In this document: piece by piece, positions 16,779 through 27,444 of the stretch
Layout: each line of letters starts with the position of its first letter
Numbering within the stretch: position 1 is the first letter of the stretch
NCBI GenBank assembly: GCA_963731585.1
Contig: CAVSWC010000003.1
Span: forward strand, 310,001 to 374,000
Direction: 5' to 3'
DNA: 64,000 nt
Source of the DNA: CANKHA01 sp963731585
Lineage (GTDB): Bacteria; Pseudomonadota; Alphaproteobacteria; Rhizobiales; Xanthobacteraceae
The notes under the pieces: model-generated
What the model was told of the DNA's origin: nothing
Database searches by the model: none
Seen by the model: only the letters and a program-made list of their open reading frames with translations
Made by a program: the position numbers and the translations under genes

Positions 16779-18203
16779 ATGGGTAAGGTCACCGGCTTCC
16801 TGGAATTCGATCGCGCCGACCGTCACTATCAGCCGGTCGAGGAGCGCATCAAGCATTGGGGCGAGTTCGTCCTGCCGTTGCCCGACGAGGACAACAAGCA
16901 GCAGGCCGCGCGCTGCATGGATTGCGGCATCCCCTATTGCCACACCGGCTGTCCGGTCAACAACCAGATCCCGGACTGGAATGACCTGGTTTACCGGGAC
17001 CAGTGGGAAGAGGCCGCGCGCAACCTGCATTCGACCAATAATTTCCCGGAGGTGACCGGCCGCATCTGCCCGGCGCCCTGCGAGGCGTCCTGCACGCTGA
17101 ACATCGACGACAACCCGGTCACCATCAAGACGATCGAATGCGCGATCGCCGACCGCGCGATTTCGAGCGGCTGGGTGAAACCGGAGCCGCCGACGCATAA
17201 AACCGGCAAGAAGGTCGCGGTGATCGGCTCGGGCCCGGCCGGCATGGCCTGCGCGCAACAGCTCGCGCGCGCCGGGCACGACGTGCATGTGTTCGAGAAA
17301 TTCGCCAAGGCGGGCGGCCTGCTCCGCTACGGCATCCCCGACTTCAAGATGGACAGGATCATCGTTGACCGGCGCGTGACGCAGATGCAGGGCGAAGGCG
17401 TCACCTTCCACTACGACGCGCATGTCGGCGTGAACCTGCCGGCGGAGCAGCTGCTGCAGGAATATGACGCCGTCGCGCTCACCGGCGGGGCGGAAAAGCC
17501 GCGCGATCTGCCGATCCCCGGCCGCGACCTCGGCGGCATCCACTTCGCCATGGATTTCCTGCCGCAGCAGAACCGGCGCATCAGCGGCGAGCCGGCGCCG
17601 GCTGACGACATGCCGCCAATTCTGGCCAAGGACCGGCATGTGGTGGTGATCGGCGGCGGCGATACCGGCTCCGACTGCATCGGCACCTCGATCCGCCAAG
17701 GCGCCCGCTCGGTGACGAATTTCGAAATCATGCCGCAGCCCCCCGTGAAGGAAAACAAGTTGCTCACCTGGCCGGACTGGCCAATGAAGCTGCGCACGTC
17801 CTCCAGCCATGAAGAAGGCGCCGAGCGCGACTTCGCCGTTATGACGCAGAAATTCTCCGGCAAAAAAGGGCGCGTAGACACGCTGCACTGCCTGCACGTG
17901 GACGCAAAAATGCAGCCCATCCAAGGCAGCGAATTCGAGCTCAAGGCCGACCTCGTGCTGCTCGCCATGGGCTTCGTGCATCCGGTGCACGAAGGGATGC
18001 TGCAATCGCTCGGGCTTGAGCTAGACCCGCGCGGCAACGTGCGCGCCAATACCGACGACTACCGCACTTCGCTGGAGAAGGTGTTCGCCGCCGGCGACAT
18101 GCGGCGCGGCCAGTCGCTCGTGGTCTGGGCGATCCGCGAGGGCCGGCAAGCCGCCCACGCGATCGACAAATTCCTGATGGGCTCGACGCTGCTGCCGCGC
18201 TGA
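16779..18203 (+). CDS. gltD: Glutamate synthase small subunit
   Basis: A 474-residue NADPH oxidoreductase that feeds electrons to GltB. Visible are the N-terminal iron-sulfur cysteines (CMDCGIPYCHTGCPV and ICPAPCEASC), the FAD-binding GSGPAGMACAQQLARAGHDV (about residue 150), the NADPH-binding VVVIGGGDTGSDCIG (about residue 290), and AAGDMRRGQSLVVWAIREGR near the end. It starts 11 bp after gltB and is certainly cotranscribed. Intact and of normal length. Confidence 0.96.
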   Translation: MGKVTGFLEFDRADRHYQPVEERIKHWGEFVLPLPDEDNKQQAARCMDCGIPYCHTGCPVNNQIPDWNDLVYRDQWEEAARNLHSTNNFPEVTGRICPAPCEASCTLNIDDNPVTIKTIECAIADRAISSGWVKPEPPTHKTGKKVAVIGSGPAGMACAQQLARAGHDVHVFEKFAKAGGLLRYGIPDFKMDRIIVDRRVTQMQGEGVTFHYDAHVGVNLPAEQLLQEYDAVALTGGAEKPRDLPIPGRDLGGIHFAMDFLPQQNRRISGEPAPADDMPPILAKDRHVVVIGGGDTGSDCIGTSIRQGARSVTNFEIMPQPPVKENKLLTWPDWPMKLRTSSSHEEGAERDFAVMTQKFSGKKGRVDTLHCLHVDAKMQPIQGSEFELKADLVLLAMGFVHPVHEGMLQSLGLELDPRGNVRANTDDYRTSLEKVFAAGDMRRGQSLVVWAIREGRQAAHAIDKFLMGSTLLPR

Positions 18204-18363
18204 TCACCCCTTCGCGCGGAAGGATTACGATAGCGGATGAAGTGGGAACGGCGAGCGGAACGCGTTGCGTGCTGAGAAATTGCGGCGGGCTCGCGCTGAC
18301 TTAATAATTGGCGCATGATCTTTATCGGCGAACCGGTTTCCAGCTTCGCCGTATCAGGCGCTA

Positions 18364-19815
18364 TCAGCGGAAGAAGCTGAAGGGCGAAGAGAAGGGCGAT
18401 CGCTGCCACTGTGGGGGCGGGGGCGCAGCTTGCGGCGGCCGCGGCCTTCTCGGCTGGTTCACCGCTTGCACATCGGCCTTCGGCTTTGGGCTGGTTTGCG
18501 CGACGGCTGCAGCAACCGGGACCTCCACCGGCGTGATCGTCCCCGGCTCTTGAATCGTATTCGCCACCGGCAGCGTTCCGCCGCCGCCCAGCGGCCAGGC
18601 GAAATCGTCAGCACGGCCTTTCAGCGCAGAAACCGGCTCGCCCTTCACCAGCACGCGCGAGGCGATCGGGTCCGACGCCGACGGGCGCATGTTCCCGCCG
18701 CCTAGCAATTCCTGGCCGCCGGAAGCCGCGCCTGCGGTCAACGGCAGGACGGCGCCTGCAATCGGCCGTGCGACAGGACCGCCGGGACGTGGCGCCCCGG
18801 AAGGCTGCGCCCCGCCGTCCACTGGCAACGCCACCGGCAGTACGCGCGTGGAGATCACGCGTTGGATTTCCCGCTCGACGAAGTGAGCAAGCTTGCGTGC
18901 GCCGTATTTGGTGAAATAGACGCCGTCCTGCGAGCGCAATCGGCGCGTCTGGCCGTCGACGTCCGGACCGAATGATGCGAATTTGCCAGCCTCGTCGACA
19001 AAGCCGTCCCACACATCGACGTAAATGACGCCCGCTTTTTCGGCCTGCGCGCTATAAAGATCGTTGAGATAAGCGGCGTCGCTGGTGGCTTTTGGTCCGC
19101 GGATAATCGGCAGACCGACCCAGATGACCGGAACGCCTCGGCTTTTCATGGCCGCGATCGTCTCGGCGATGCGCTTGGAATAGAGCTCGGCCCAAGCCTC
19201 GGTGCGGTATTCGCTGCTGCTGCCCCTGCCCCTGGACGCTTCCGGCGCGATGATCGACGCGGGGGCGTTTTCGGGGTCGGCAGTCTGCTGGTCTGGCGGC
19301 TTGGCCGCCGCTTCCGGTTGCCCGGTTGGCGCCGGCTTGGCGCCTGGACGCTCGCGGATCGGGCCGCGGTCGCTCAAGCCCAGCATCATCACCGCGACCG
19401 CGGGCCTTTCCGTCATGACGATGTCGCGCGCGACGCTCGACCATTCGAGATCGCTCTTCGATTCGTAACGGATGAGACCGGAATTAGGTTTGTTTTTACG
19501 GACGACGCCGATCTCCGGCGTGTCGGCAAAAGCCTCCTCCAGGCCATAGGCGAGCCAATCGGCCATCGAGTCGCCCATCACCACCACGCTCGAGGTGGGC
19601 GGCGCTTCCGCCTTCTTGGCAGGCGGCGCCTTGGAATAGTCGACCGCCGGTGCCTCACGGTAGCGCTCCTGGTAGGAGGGCTGCTGCTGCGGCGCCCAGA
19701 AAGGAAAGAATTGCGCGGCAGCCGGCGAGCTCGCGAGCAGTGCCAGCGGCGATGTGGCGACCATGATCGCGACCAGGGCGACAACGCGGCGCTTGGTGGT
19801 GTTTTTTCCAGTCAT
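18364..19815 (-). CDS. Exported SGNH hydrolase family protein (DUF459)
   Basis: About 483 residues with a signal peptide (RRVVALVAIMVATSPLALLA). Block I of the SGNH fold is VVVMGDSMADWLAYGL, followed by VAVMMLGLSDRGPI, PVIWVGLPIIRGPKA and the final block GVYFTKYGARKLAHFVE. The last 130 residues are Pro/Ala-rich and disordered. DUF459 proteins are periplasmic and group with acyl/acetyl ester hydrolases acting on glycans; no substrate is known here. ATG 19815 is preferred over the in-frame start at 19866 because the signal peptide follows it. Convergent with gltD. Confidence 0.78.
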   Translation of the reverse strand: MTGKNTTKRRVVALVAIMVATSPLALLASSPAAAQFFPFWAPQQQPSYQERYREAPAVDYSKAPPAKKAEAPPTSSVVVMGDSMADWLAYGLEEAFADTPEIGVVRKNKPNSGLIRYESKSDLEWSSVARDIVMTERPAVAVMMLGLSDRGPIRERPGAKPAPTGQPEAAAKPPDQQTADPENAPASIIAPEASRGRGSSSEYRTEAWAELYSKRIAETIAAMKSRGVPVIWVGLPIIRGPKATSDAAYLNDLYSAQAEKAGVIYVDVWDGFVDEAGKFASFGPDVDGQTRRLRSQDGVYFTKYGARKLAHFVEREIQRVISTRVLPVALPVDGGAQPSGAPRPGGPVARPIAGAVLPLTAGAASGGQELLGGGNMRPSASDPIASRVLVKGEPVSALKGRADDFAWPLGGGGTLPVANTIQEPGTITPVEVPVAAAVAQTSPKPKADVQAVNQPRRPRPPQAAPPPPQWQRSPFSSPFSFFR

Positions 19816-19958
19816 TGCGGCACGAGGCCCACGAATTACGGTAGCCCGGAGCGGGTCCGGATGCACTGTTCATCCACATATAGTACCGGAAAAATGTCAA
19901 CTTAGCGATGCCGGGCTGGTTACCAAAAAGGTCCATCTTTCCAGGGCTTAGGACGTGT

Positions 19959-21291
19959 CTAACGTCCCCGCAGACGGCCAAGCACGCCACTCGAGGCGAA
20001 GCCGTCGGGCGCCTCACCGACCGAAGCCTGGAATTGCCGGATCGCGAGCCGCGTTTTTCCGCCGAGCTTGCCGTCCGGTTGCCCGATGTCGAAGCCGCGC
20101 GCGGCGAGAAGCTGCTGCAACTCGTAGCGTTCCGCGCGGGACAAGACACGCTCCTCCCGCGGCCATGGCTGCACGAAGGGGTCGCCGCCGCGCATGCGGT
20201 CGGCCAGATGCCCAATGGCGAGCGCATAGGCTTCCGACGGATTGTATTTCATGATGGCGCGGAAATTATCCAGCATGACAAAAGCCGGCCCGCGCGTGCC
20301 TGCCGGTACCAGCAGATAGGCCGTGTCATCCGGCCGCGGAAACGGTTTGCCGCCGATGCGGCGAACGCCGTGCTGCTCCCATTCGCGCAAGCTCATGCGG
20401 CGCGCGTGATCCGCCAGCAGATAATTGAACCCGCCCGGCAGCGACGACCTCGTAACCCCAGGTCTGGCCCGCAACCCAGCCGTCCTTCTTCAGATTGTTG
20501 GCGGTGGAGGCGATCAGATCCGGCACGGAGTCGACGACGTCGCGGCGTCCGTCGCCGTCGAAATCCACCGCGAAGCGCTTGAACGAAGTGGGCATGAATT
20601 GCGTCGGGCCGAAAGCTCCGGCCCAGGAGCCCTTCAGCTGCTCCGGCCGCACATCCCCGCGATGCAGGATTTCCAGCGCGGAGAGGAACTCATCCCGGAA
20701 ATAATTCTGCCGGCGGCCGATACAGGCCAGCGTCGCGGTGGAACGCACCACCGGGCGCTCGCCGCCTGCGGTGCTGAAATTCGATTCAATGCCCCAGATC
20801 GCGGTGATGATGTAGCGGTCGACGCCATAGCTCTTTTCCACGGCGTCAAAGATGCTTGCATATTGCGCCAGGATCTCGCGTCCGCGGGCGATGCGTGCCT
20901 CGGTGACCAGGAAGTCGAGATAGTCCCATAGCGCCCGGGTAAATTCCGGCTGCGATTCCATAAACTCCATGATCTTCAGGTCGGGAGTCAGCGTGAGCGC
21001 ATAGGTCTCATAGGTGGCGCGCGACACGCCGCGCTTGGCGGCCTGCGGCCACAGCCGCTCGAGGCAGACACCGAAATCCGCCGATGCGGCGGCGATTGCC
21101 TGCGGCGTCATGAGCGGATGGGTGCCGCCCTCCGCCGCCGGGGGAGTTGCGGGCTCAGGGATGGAGCCTGCCGTCAAGTTGCGCAAAAAAGCCGAGAGCG
21201 GATCGGCCGCCTGCTGGGCCACAGCCGGCGCGCTGATGCACAACCAAACCGAGGACGCCAGCAAGATTGCGATACGGGACCGCTTCGCCAT
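19959..21291 (-). CDS. Lytic murein transglycosylase, MltB type (one +1 frame break)
   Basis: Periplasmic enzyme that cleaves peptidoglycan to 1,6-anhydromuropeptides. The signal peptide is residues 1-25. The catalytic Glu lies in IWGIESNFSTAGG (about residue 157), and GAFGPTQFMPTSFKRFAVDF and DGDGRRDVVDSVPDLIASTA are typical of the MltB family. The frame breaks at 20442 (extra G after GTC, joining YEVV to LPGGFNYLLAD). The restored C-terminus carries a peptidoglycan-binding domain (ELQQLLAARGFDIGQPDGKL, then TRLAIRQFQASVG). Restored length is about 443 residues. The neighbouring gene is a paralogue. Confidence 0.85.
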
Positions 21292-21377
21292 TCGACACTC
21301 CGCCGCGCGGCATCAGGCCGCCTCACACTGATAACCATTGGGACCGGATATGGTTGAATGATTGTTAATTCGCCAGC

Positions 21378-22601
21378 CTAGCGGGTCGCGCGCAGGCGCT
21401 CGATCAGCTCCGGGCTCGGATAGGAATCCGCCGGCAAGCCCACTTTGAGCTGCGCCTTTTTCACCGCCGGCCGGGTCGCCGCTCCCATCCGGCCATCGAC
21501 CTCGCCCTCGTAAAACCGATGCGCACGCAGCAGTCGTTGCAGGTCCTGCACCTGCTCGCTTGTCAGCACGGTGACCGGCGCATTGCCCTTGCCGATCGGC
21601 GGGGCGCCCTCGAAGCGCGTGGCGAAATAGGCCGCCGTGGTTGCATAGACCATGGCCGCGTTCCACTGCAGATAGGCCTTGAAGTTCGGATAGGCGAGGA
21701 AGGCCGGGCCATTGCGTCCCATCGGCAGCAGCAGAGAGGCCGGCAGGTTGTCGGCGGGCAGCTTGCCATGCGCGGCGGTGACGCCCCATTGCACCCACTG
21801 CGAGCGCGGATGCTGGATCGCGAGATCGGCCTGATCCCACGGCAATTCCGCTGGGACGCGGACTTCCTGCAGCCAAGGCTGCCCGCGCTGCCAGCCGAAG
21901 CCCTTCATCAGATTGGCGGCGGAAGCGAGTGCATCGGGCACGCTGCGAACCATGTCCACGCGGCCGTCGCCGTCGAAATCGACGCCGTATTTGTAATAAT
22001 CGGAAGGGGTGAACTGGGTGGGGCCGAGCTCGCCCGCCCAATTGCCGATCATCTCATCCGGCCGCAGATCGCCGCGCTGCACGACGCGCAGCAGGTCCAT
22101 CAACTGCGTGCGGAAGAAATCCGAGCGCCGGCAGTCATAGGCGAGCGTCGCCACCGCGCGGATAATCGGCCAGACATTCCCCTTGTAGACGCCGTAGTCG
22201 CTTTCCAGGCCCCAGAACGACACCACGACCGCGGGCGGGACGCCGAATTGTTGTTCGATGCGCGCGAACAACGCGGCATTCTTCTTCAGTTGCGCCAGCC
22301 CATTCTGAAACCGGTTTTTATTGGTCATGCGATCGGAGAATTGCAGGAAGCTCTGCTGGAACACGCCCTGCCCGTGATCGCGCTTGATCACGTTCGGATC
22401 GTAGGTCACGCCTTCCAGCGCGCGGGAGATCGTCGCCTGCGAGATCCCGGAAGCCAATGCTTCCTGCCTGAAGCCGGCCATCCATTGCTCGAAGGTGCCG
22501 GTATTGCGGCAGGTATGATTGGCCGCGGCCTGCCCCGCCATCGCGGCGGTCATAATCGCAACCGCGCCGATCCACCCCAGTCGCTTCCGCACCGTCATCA
22601 T
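21378..22601 (-). CDS. Lytic murein transglycosylase, MltB type (second copy)
   Basis: A 407-residue paralogue of the downstream gene, intact. Signal peptide in the first 27 residues; the catalytic Glu is in SFWGLESDYGVYKGN; GELGPTQFTPSDYYKYGVDF and DGDGRVDMVRSVPDALASAA repeat the family motifs. A C-terminal peptidoglycan-binding domain is present (DLQRLLRAHRFYEGEVDGRM). The open frame extends well upstream but the signal peptide fixes the start at ATG 22601. It differs from the neighbour in the region after the catalytic Glu, so the two probably arose by an old duplication. Divergent from galU. Confidence 0.88.
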   Translation of the reverse strand: MMTVRKRLGWIGAVAIMTAAMAGQAAANHTCRNTGTFEQWMAGFRQEALASGISQATISRALEGVTYDPNVIKRDHGQGVFQQSFLQFSDRMTNKNRFQNGLAQLKKNAALFARIEQQFGVPPAVVVSFWGLESDYGVYKGNVWPIIRAVATLAYDCRRSDFFRTQLMDLLRVVQRGDLRPDEMIGNWAGELGPTQFTPSDYYKYGVDFDGDGRVDMVRSVPDALASAANLMKGFGWQRGQPWLQEVRVPAELPWDQADLAIQHPRSQWVQWGVTAAHGKLPADNLPASLLLPMGRNGPAFLAYPNFKAYLQWNAAMVYATTAAYFATRFEGAPPIGKGNAPVTVLTSEQVQDLQRLLRAHRFYEGEVDGRMGAATRPAVKKAQLKVGLPADSYPSPELIERLRATR

Positions 22602-22736
22602 CGCCCTGCCAATTTTGAGTAAGCGCCGCCCACGTTTGTCGTTTGACTTCCCTACGCTTTTCAATATCCGATATTTGACCGCATTTGGACGAAAGTAATT
22701 GCCAAGCGTTAAACGTCCCTCCTGCCCTGGTTCCCC

Positions 22737-23619
22737 ATGAAACCGATCCGCAAAGCCGTTTTCCCCGTGGCCGGCCTGGGCACGCGGTTCCTGCCTGCCA
22801 CCAAAGCCATGCCGAAGGAAATGCTCACGGTCGTGGATCGGCCGCTGATCCAGCACGTGGTGGACGAAGCGCGGGAGGCCGGCATTGAACAGTTCATCTT
22901 TGTGACTGGACGCAACAAAGGGGTGATCGAGGACCATTTCGACCGCCAATTCGAGCTCGAAGCGACTTTGAAGGAGCGCGGCAAGACCGCCGACCTGAAG
23001 CTGCTTTCGCAGGACCAGCCCGGCGCGGGCACCGCGAGCTTCACCCGGCAGCAGTCGCCACTCGGCTTGGGGCATGCCGTGTGGTGCGCACGCGAACTGG
23101 TCGGCCCCGAGCCGTTCGCGCTTCTGCTGCCTGACGTGCTGGTCCAGCATGAGCGCGGCTGCCTGACGCAGATGATGGACGCCTATGCCGCGCTTCCCGC
23201 GCCCGCGAATATCGTCGCGGTGGAGGAAGTGCCGCCCGAACGCGTGCACATGTATGGCGTCGTTGGAGTCGGCAAGCCGCATGGCAAAGCCTTCTCGATC
23301 ACCAAGATGGTGGAGAAGCCCAAACGCGAGGAAGCGCCATCCAATCTGTCGATCACCGGGCGCTATATCCTGCAGCCGGAAATCTTCGCCCAGCTTGCTA
23401 CCCAGGAAACCGGCGCCGGCGGCGAGATCCAGCTCACCGACGCCATGGTCGCGCTGGCCAAAAAACAAGACTTCTATGGCCTGAAATTCGAGGGGCGCAG
23501 CTTCGACTGCGGATCGAGGATCGGCTTTCTCACCGCCAATGTCTGCTATGCGCCTTGCGCGCAAGGATATCGCGCAGGAATTCCGCAAGGAAATCGAAGG
23601 CCTGCTGCGCGACAAGTAA
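22737..23619 (+). CDS. galU: UTP-glucose-1-phosphate uridylyltransferase (one +1 frame break near the end)
   Basis: Makes UDP-glucose from UTP and glucose-1-phosphate for exopolysaccharide, LPS and glycan synthesis. Signatures: FPVAGLGTRFLPATKAMPKE (nucleotide-binding loop, residues 9-28), VTGRNKGVIEDHFD, LLPDVLVQ, VEKPKREEAPSNLSITGRYI and FEGRSFDCGSRIGFL. The frame breaks near 23553, where GCG is followed by an extra C; removing it continues YALARKDIAQEFRKEIEGLL to a TAA at 23617. Restored length is 293 residues, normal for the family. Six bases separate it from the convergent outer-membrane protein gene. Confidence 0.93.
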
Positions 23620-23625
23620 GCGCTG

Positions 23626-25191
23626 CTATCGCTGCAGGCGCAGTCCCAGCATGAAAATATTGGCGGTATAGTCCTCGCCGGCCGCGTTCGAGTTGCGCTG
23701 TTCCCGGCGGATCTCGGCTTTGATCTGAACCTCGCGATTCATCTTGTAGGTAATGCCGGCCACGGCGGACAGGCGGTGGTCGATGCGCGAGGAGCCGACA
23801 AAATCGTCGAGGCCGTAGCCGAATTTCAGCGTGCCGATCAGCCAGTAGCGGAAGGCATGATCCACCTGGGCGGCGAAGTCGCGCGAAAGCACGCCGGAGA
23901 CATCAGGATCGGTGCTTTCATAAACCGAGGTGCGTGCCGTGAAGGTGGCCTTGGTCAGCGCGGTCGCCGACCAGATCAGCGAAGCATCGATGATGATGCC
24001 CTTGAGGTCCTGCAACTGCGGATCTTCATACTTGCGCGTCATGTAACCGATGCTGACGTCGCCGGTCGTTAGCCGGCTCAACTCGAAACTCGTCCCGATG
24101 CGCGGTGTAAGGCCCTCCGAGTCGCGCTGGACGCCGAAGCTGTCGATTGAAACGTCGTGCACCCGCTCGTCGACCGCGACCGCAACGAAGGGCTTGACGC
24201 CCGGCGTCATCTCGTAGCTGCCGCGCAATTCCAGCCCAGAGGATACAAAGCTGCGGTCCTCGTTGCTCAGCGTCGTGCCGTCAGTCAGCTCGGAATCTTC
24301 GTAGCGCGGTGCGGTCGATGCTGACGTTGCCGCCGATTTCCAGCCGGTTGAAACGATGAAACAGGCCGGCAGTGCCGCCGATATTGGTGTAAAGCGTCGG
24401 CGTGGCAACGTCGGCCACGAAATCCGGACTGCCGGGCGTATCGGTTGCAATTTTGTAGCGGTTCTGCAGTTCGACCCGGGTCTGCCGCGTCACGTCGATG
24501 CGGCCATCCAATATGGATTCGAAATAGGGACGGTTGAGCGAGGGTTGTTCGGTAAAGCCATCGTAGCTGCCGCGGATTTTGGCGCGGAATTCGTGCCGCA
24601 GCCAATCGGACGCGACCTGCAATTCCGGCGCGACGACATAGAAGGGTGAGCCCTTCGGCGTGGAATCGCGCCCAGGATTGCTGTCATAGCCAGTGCTGAG
24701 GTCGATTGCCGGCCGCAGGATGAAAGCGCCGGCGCGAATGCCGAGCGGCTCATACGGATCAATCACCGGCTGCTTCGGCTTTGGCCGCGCCTGCGGAGGC
24801 GCATAAGGCGGCGCGATCGACGCCGTCCTGACCGGGTCGGTGGCATGGACGGGCATGCGCCGGCGTCGGCGGCAACGGCTGCCTGCGCTTTTTTCTTCGC
24901 AAGGGCGGCTTGGGTTTTCCGGCGCGCATTGGTGGAATCGAAGCCGGATTGACCCGCGCCATGGGCGGGCAGGTATCCGAAGGTCGGGGAATCCCTGCGG
25001 ATCGACGATGGCGGTTCGCTGTCGCCTTCCGGAATCAGCACGCCTTGGCCGCCTGGCGGATCGAAGATGCTGTATTCTGAGATAGCCGGCGGCGAGGTCT
25101 GCGCCGGCGCGCCCGCCACCAGCGCGATCGCCGCCAGAAAGGCGCCAAGGCCGAACGCCACTGGGGCACGATCTGGGAACAACCGCGGCAC
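23626..25191 (-). CDS. Outer-membrane beta-barrel protein (three +1 frame breaks)
   Basis: About 520 residues after restoring three breaks at 24861, 24851 and 24304. Signal peptide MPRLFPDRAPVAFGLGAFLA plus more hydrophobic residues; then a Pro/Ala/Lys-rich linker; then alternating amphipathic strands such as FRAKIRGSYDGFTEQPSLNR, TRVELQNRYKIATDTPGSPD, KATFTARTSVYESTDPDVSG and VQIKAEIRREQRNSNAAG, ending FMLGLRLQR with the usual terminal aromatic/hydrophobic pattern. This is the layout of the OMP_b-brl_2 type, found next to polysaccharide or capsule genes. Function unknown. The two breaks at 24851 and 24861 compensate for each other only partly, so the linker sequence is uncertain. Confidence 0.65.
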
Positions 25192-25427
25192 CGAACCTCC
25201 TGGCTCCGAGGCCGGCCGCCTGCGCTTGCGAGGACCAAAATCGGAGCAGAATCAGCAAGTTGGCACCGCCTACACGGCGCCCAAAAGGGATCGGGCCCGC
25301 TGGACGGCAGGCCTTTGGTTAACGGAGTTAAAACGGTTATGGTTAATGAGACGTTGATGCTCGCCCGGTCGCTCGCGAGACCCTTCCCGTGGTAGCTTGC
25401 GGACATCGAATCTCAAGCCGGCATCAC

Positions 25428-26444
25428 ATGGCGAAATCGAAAGCGCTCCGTCACGGCCGCGAACCGAATGAGCAGGCCGGCGCCTTGATCGCGTCGGCGG
25501 TGCGCACGCTGGATGCGGAAGGCGGCGGCATCACCGCGCTTGCGGCGGCGCTCGGCAGACGGACTCGGTGCCGCCTTCGTGGCGGCGGTGGAGCTGATCC
25601 GCGGCATTCGCGGGCGCGTGATCGTCAGCGGGATGGGCAAGTCCGGGCACGTGGCGCACAAGATCGCGGCCACGCTGGCCTCCACCGGCACGCCTTCCTT
25701 CTTCGTGCATCCGGCCGAAGCCGAGTCACGGCGACCTCGGCATGATCACCCGCGACGACGCCATCATGGCGCTGTCCTGGTCGGGCGAAACCGTCCGAGC
25801 TGAAGAACCTGATCGACTATTCGCGCCGCTTCCGTATCGGCCTGATCGCGGTGACCGCCAATTCGGAATCGACGCTCGCCCAGGCCGCCGATGTCGTACT
25901 CACGCTGCCGCAGGCGCGCGAAGCCTGCCCGCACAATCTCGCGCCGACCACGTCGTCGCTGATGCAACTCGCGCTCGGCGACGCGCTTGCGGTCGCGCTG
26001 CTGGAAAGCCGCGGCTTTACCGCCGTCGATTTCGGCCTGCTGCATCCCGGCGGCCAGCTCGGCGCGCAACTCAAATTCGTGCGCGACATCATGCACAAGG
26101 GCGACGCCGTTCCGCTCGCGCCGCTCGGCTCGCGCATGGGCGAGGCGATGGTGGAGATGTCCGCCAAGGGCTTCGGCTGCGTCGGCATCGTCGACGGCGA
26201 GGGCAAGCTCGCCGGCATCATCACCGATGGCGACCTGCGCCGTCACATGCGGCCCGACCTGCTGGAAGCGCGCGTCGACGACGTGATGACCCCGAAGCCG
26301 AAGACGATCAGCCCCGCCCAGCTTGCCAGCGAGGCGCTGGAGATCCTCAACTCCTCGAAGATCACCGCGCTGATGGTGGAGGAAGCCGGCAAGCCGGTCG
26401 GCATCGTGCACTTCCACGACCTGCTGCGCGCCGGTGTGGCCTAA
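25428..26444 (+). CDS. kdsD: Arabinose-5-phosphate isomerase, KdsD/KpsF type (three +1 frame breaks)
   Basis: Interconverts ribulose-5-phosphate and arabinose-5-phosphate, the first step to KDO for lipopolysaccharide. An SIS domain (RVIVSGMGKSGHVAHKIAAT, ASTGTPSFFVHPAEASHGDL, MALSWSGETVELKNL) is followed by two CBS domains (RDIMHKGDAVPLAPLGS onward and VDDVMTPKPKTISP onward). Frame breaks at about 25555 (extra G), 25723 (extra G) and 25796 (extra C) each restore exact family sequence when one base is removed. Restored length about 337 residues. Start ATG 25428. It lies beside galU, consistent with an envelope-sugar neighbourhood. Confidence 0.9.
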
Positions 26445-26474
26445 CGCGCCAATACAAATACGCAGCCTTGACGA

Positions 26475-26939
26475 TCAGTTCGTGAGAGGCCGGTTCAATT
26501 CCGTGCGCCAGTTCGCGGGATCAGGGCTCGATTGCGGACCGACCGAATACACCTCCCACAGGTTTTCGGCTTGCTCGTGGCCGTTCGCCTTCATCCACTT
26601 GTCGAACTCACCCCAGGCGGACGGGAGGCCTTCGTATGGACCGCTGTACACCGTGCGCGCCACCTTTGCCGCAGGAAGCTGGCCCGGTTTCACGCGTCCG
26701 GTAGCCTTCACCGGTGCCGAGACCTTGACGCCTAATTCGAAATCGAAGGTGTCCGGGCTCATTTTCAGATGATGCGCGAAGACAGCTCCGACGGGCTCCA
26801 CCCCTTGTGCGGCGAGCGCCGCCATCAACTCGCCGACGGCGGGGCCGAATACCTTCATCATCTCGCTACGCGGAATGGTGAGGCGGATGACGGCGGCCTC
26901 TTGGGCGTTGGTCTGGATGATCTGTGGTGTGGCTAGCAT
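26475..26939 (-). CDS. GyrI-like small-molecule-binding domain protein
   Basis: A 154-residue protein resembling the GyrI/AraC effector-binding fold: VIRLTIPRSEMMKVFGPAVG opens the domain, and LPAAKVARTVYSGPYEGLPS with WGEFDKWMKANG is the characteristic second repeat. There is no DNA-binding part. Such stand-alone domains bind hydrophobic drugs or cofactors, and some hydrolyse them. It is the third gene of an ArsR-SRPBCC-GyrI operon, 39 bp after the SRPBCC gene, so it is probably controlled by that regulator. Confidence 0.75.
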   Translation of the reverse strand: MLATPQIIQTNAQEAAVIRLTIPRSEMMKVFGPAVGELMAALAAQGVEPVGAVFAHHLKMSPDTFDFELGVKVSAPVKATGRVKPGQLPAAKVARTVYSGPYEGLPSAWGEFDKWMKANGHEQAENLWEVYSVGPQSSPDPANWRTELNRPLTN

Positions 26940-26978
26940 GGTTTTGACTCCCGAATTCTCTGTGCTTGGTTGATTGTT

Positions 26979-27444
26979 CTAGATCATGGTCTCGAGCCGG
27001 ACGTAGCTCGCTTCCATGCCGTGCTCCATGCCGGTCGCAAGCATGGCCGCCCGCGTCTCGGCGTCGGGCAAGGTCATCCGCATGGTCATCAGCGTGCCGC
27101 GTCCCGTCCGGCTCGAACCTCGTTTCAACGTGATTGTCCGGCGTCGGGTCGGGCAGGTGCATGCGCTCGACGTGAACAATCCGGCTGAACGGCACCAACT
27201 CCAGAAATTCGCCGGTCAGGTAGAACCCGCCGCCCTTGCCGTCCGCCCACTCGTAGCGGATCTTCCCGCCCGGTCGCGCCTCGTTGATGCAGACCGGCAT
27301 CGTCCAGCCGTCCGGGCCAAGCATCCACTTCTGGATGAGCTTCGGCTCGGTGTGGGCGCGGTAGACCGCCTCGGGCGATGCCGCGAAGCGGCGGGTCACA
27401 ACGACATGTTTGTCGCCTTCGGTCTCCAGCGTCATCTTGCTCAT
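26979..27444 (-). CDS. SRPBCC / AHSA1-like domain protein (one +1 frame break)
   Basis: About 154 residues of the START-like SRPBCC fold, close to the AHSA1/YndB group that binds hydrophobic ligands. Motifs: VVVTRRFAASPEAVYRAHTE, KWMLGPDGWTMPVCINEARP, GGKIRYEWADGKGGGFYLTG and, after the break, TLMTMRMTLPDAETRAAMLA with TGMEHGMEASYVRLETM. The frame breaks at 27099, an extra C in ACG-C-GGC. The start ATG 27444 overlaps the ArsR stop by four bases (ATGA), so the two are translationally coupled. ArsR-SRPBCC pairs are common and of unknown physiological role. Confidence 0.82.
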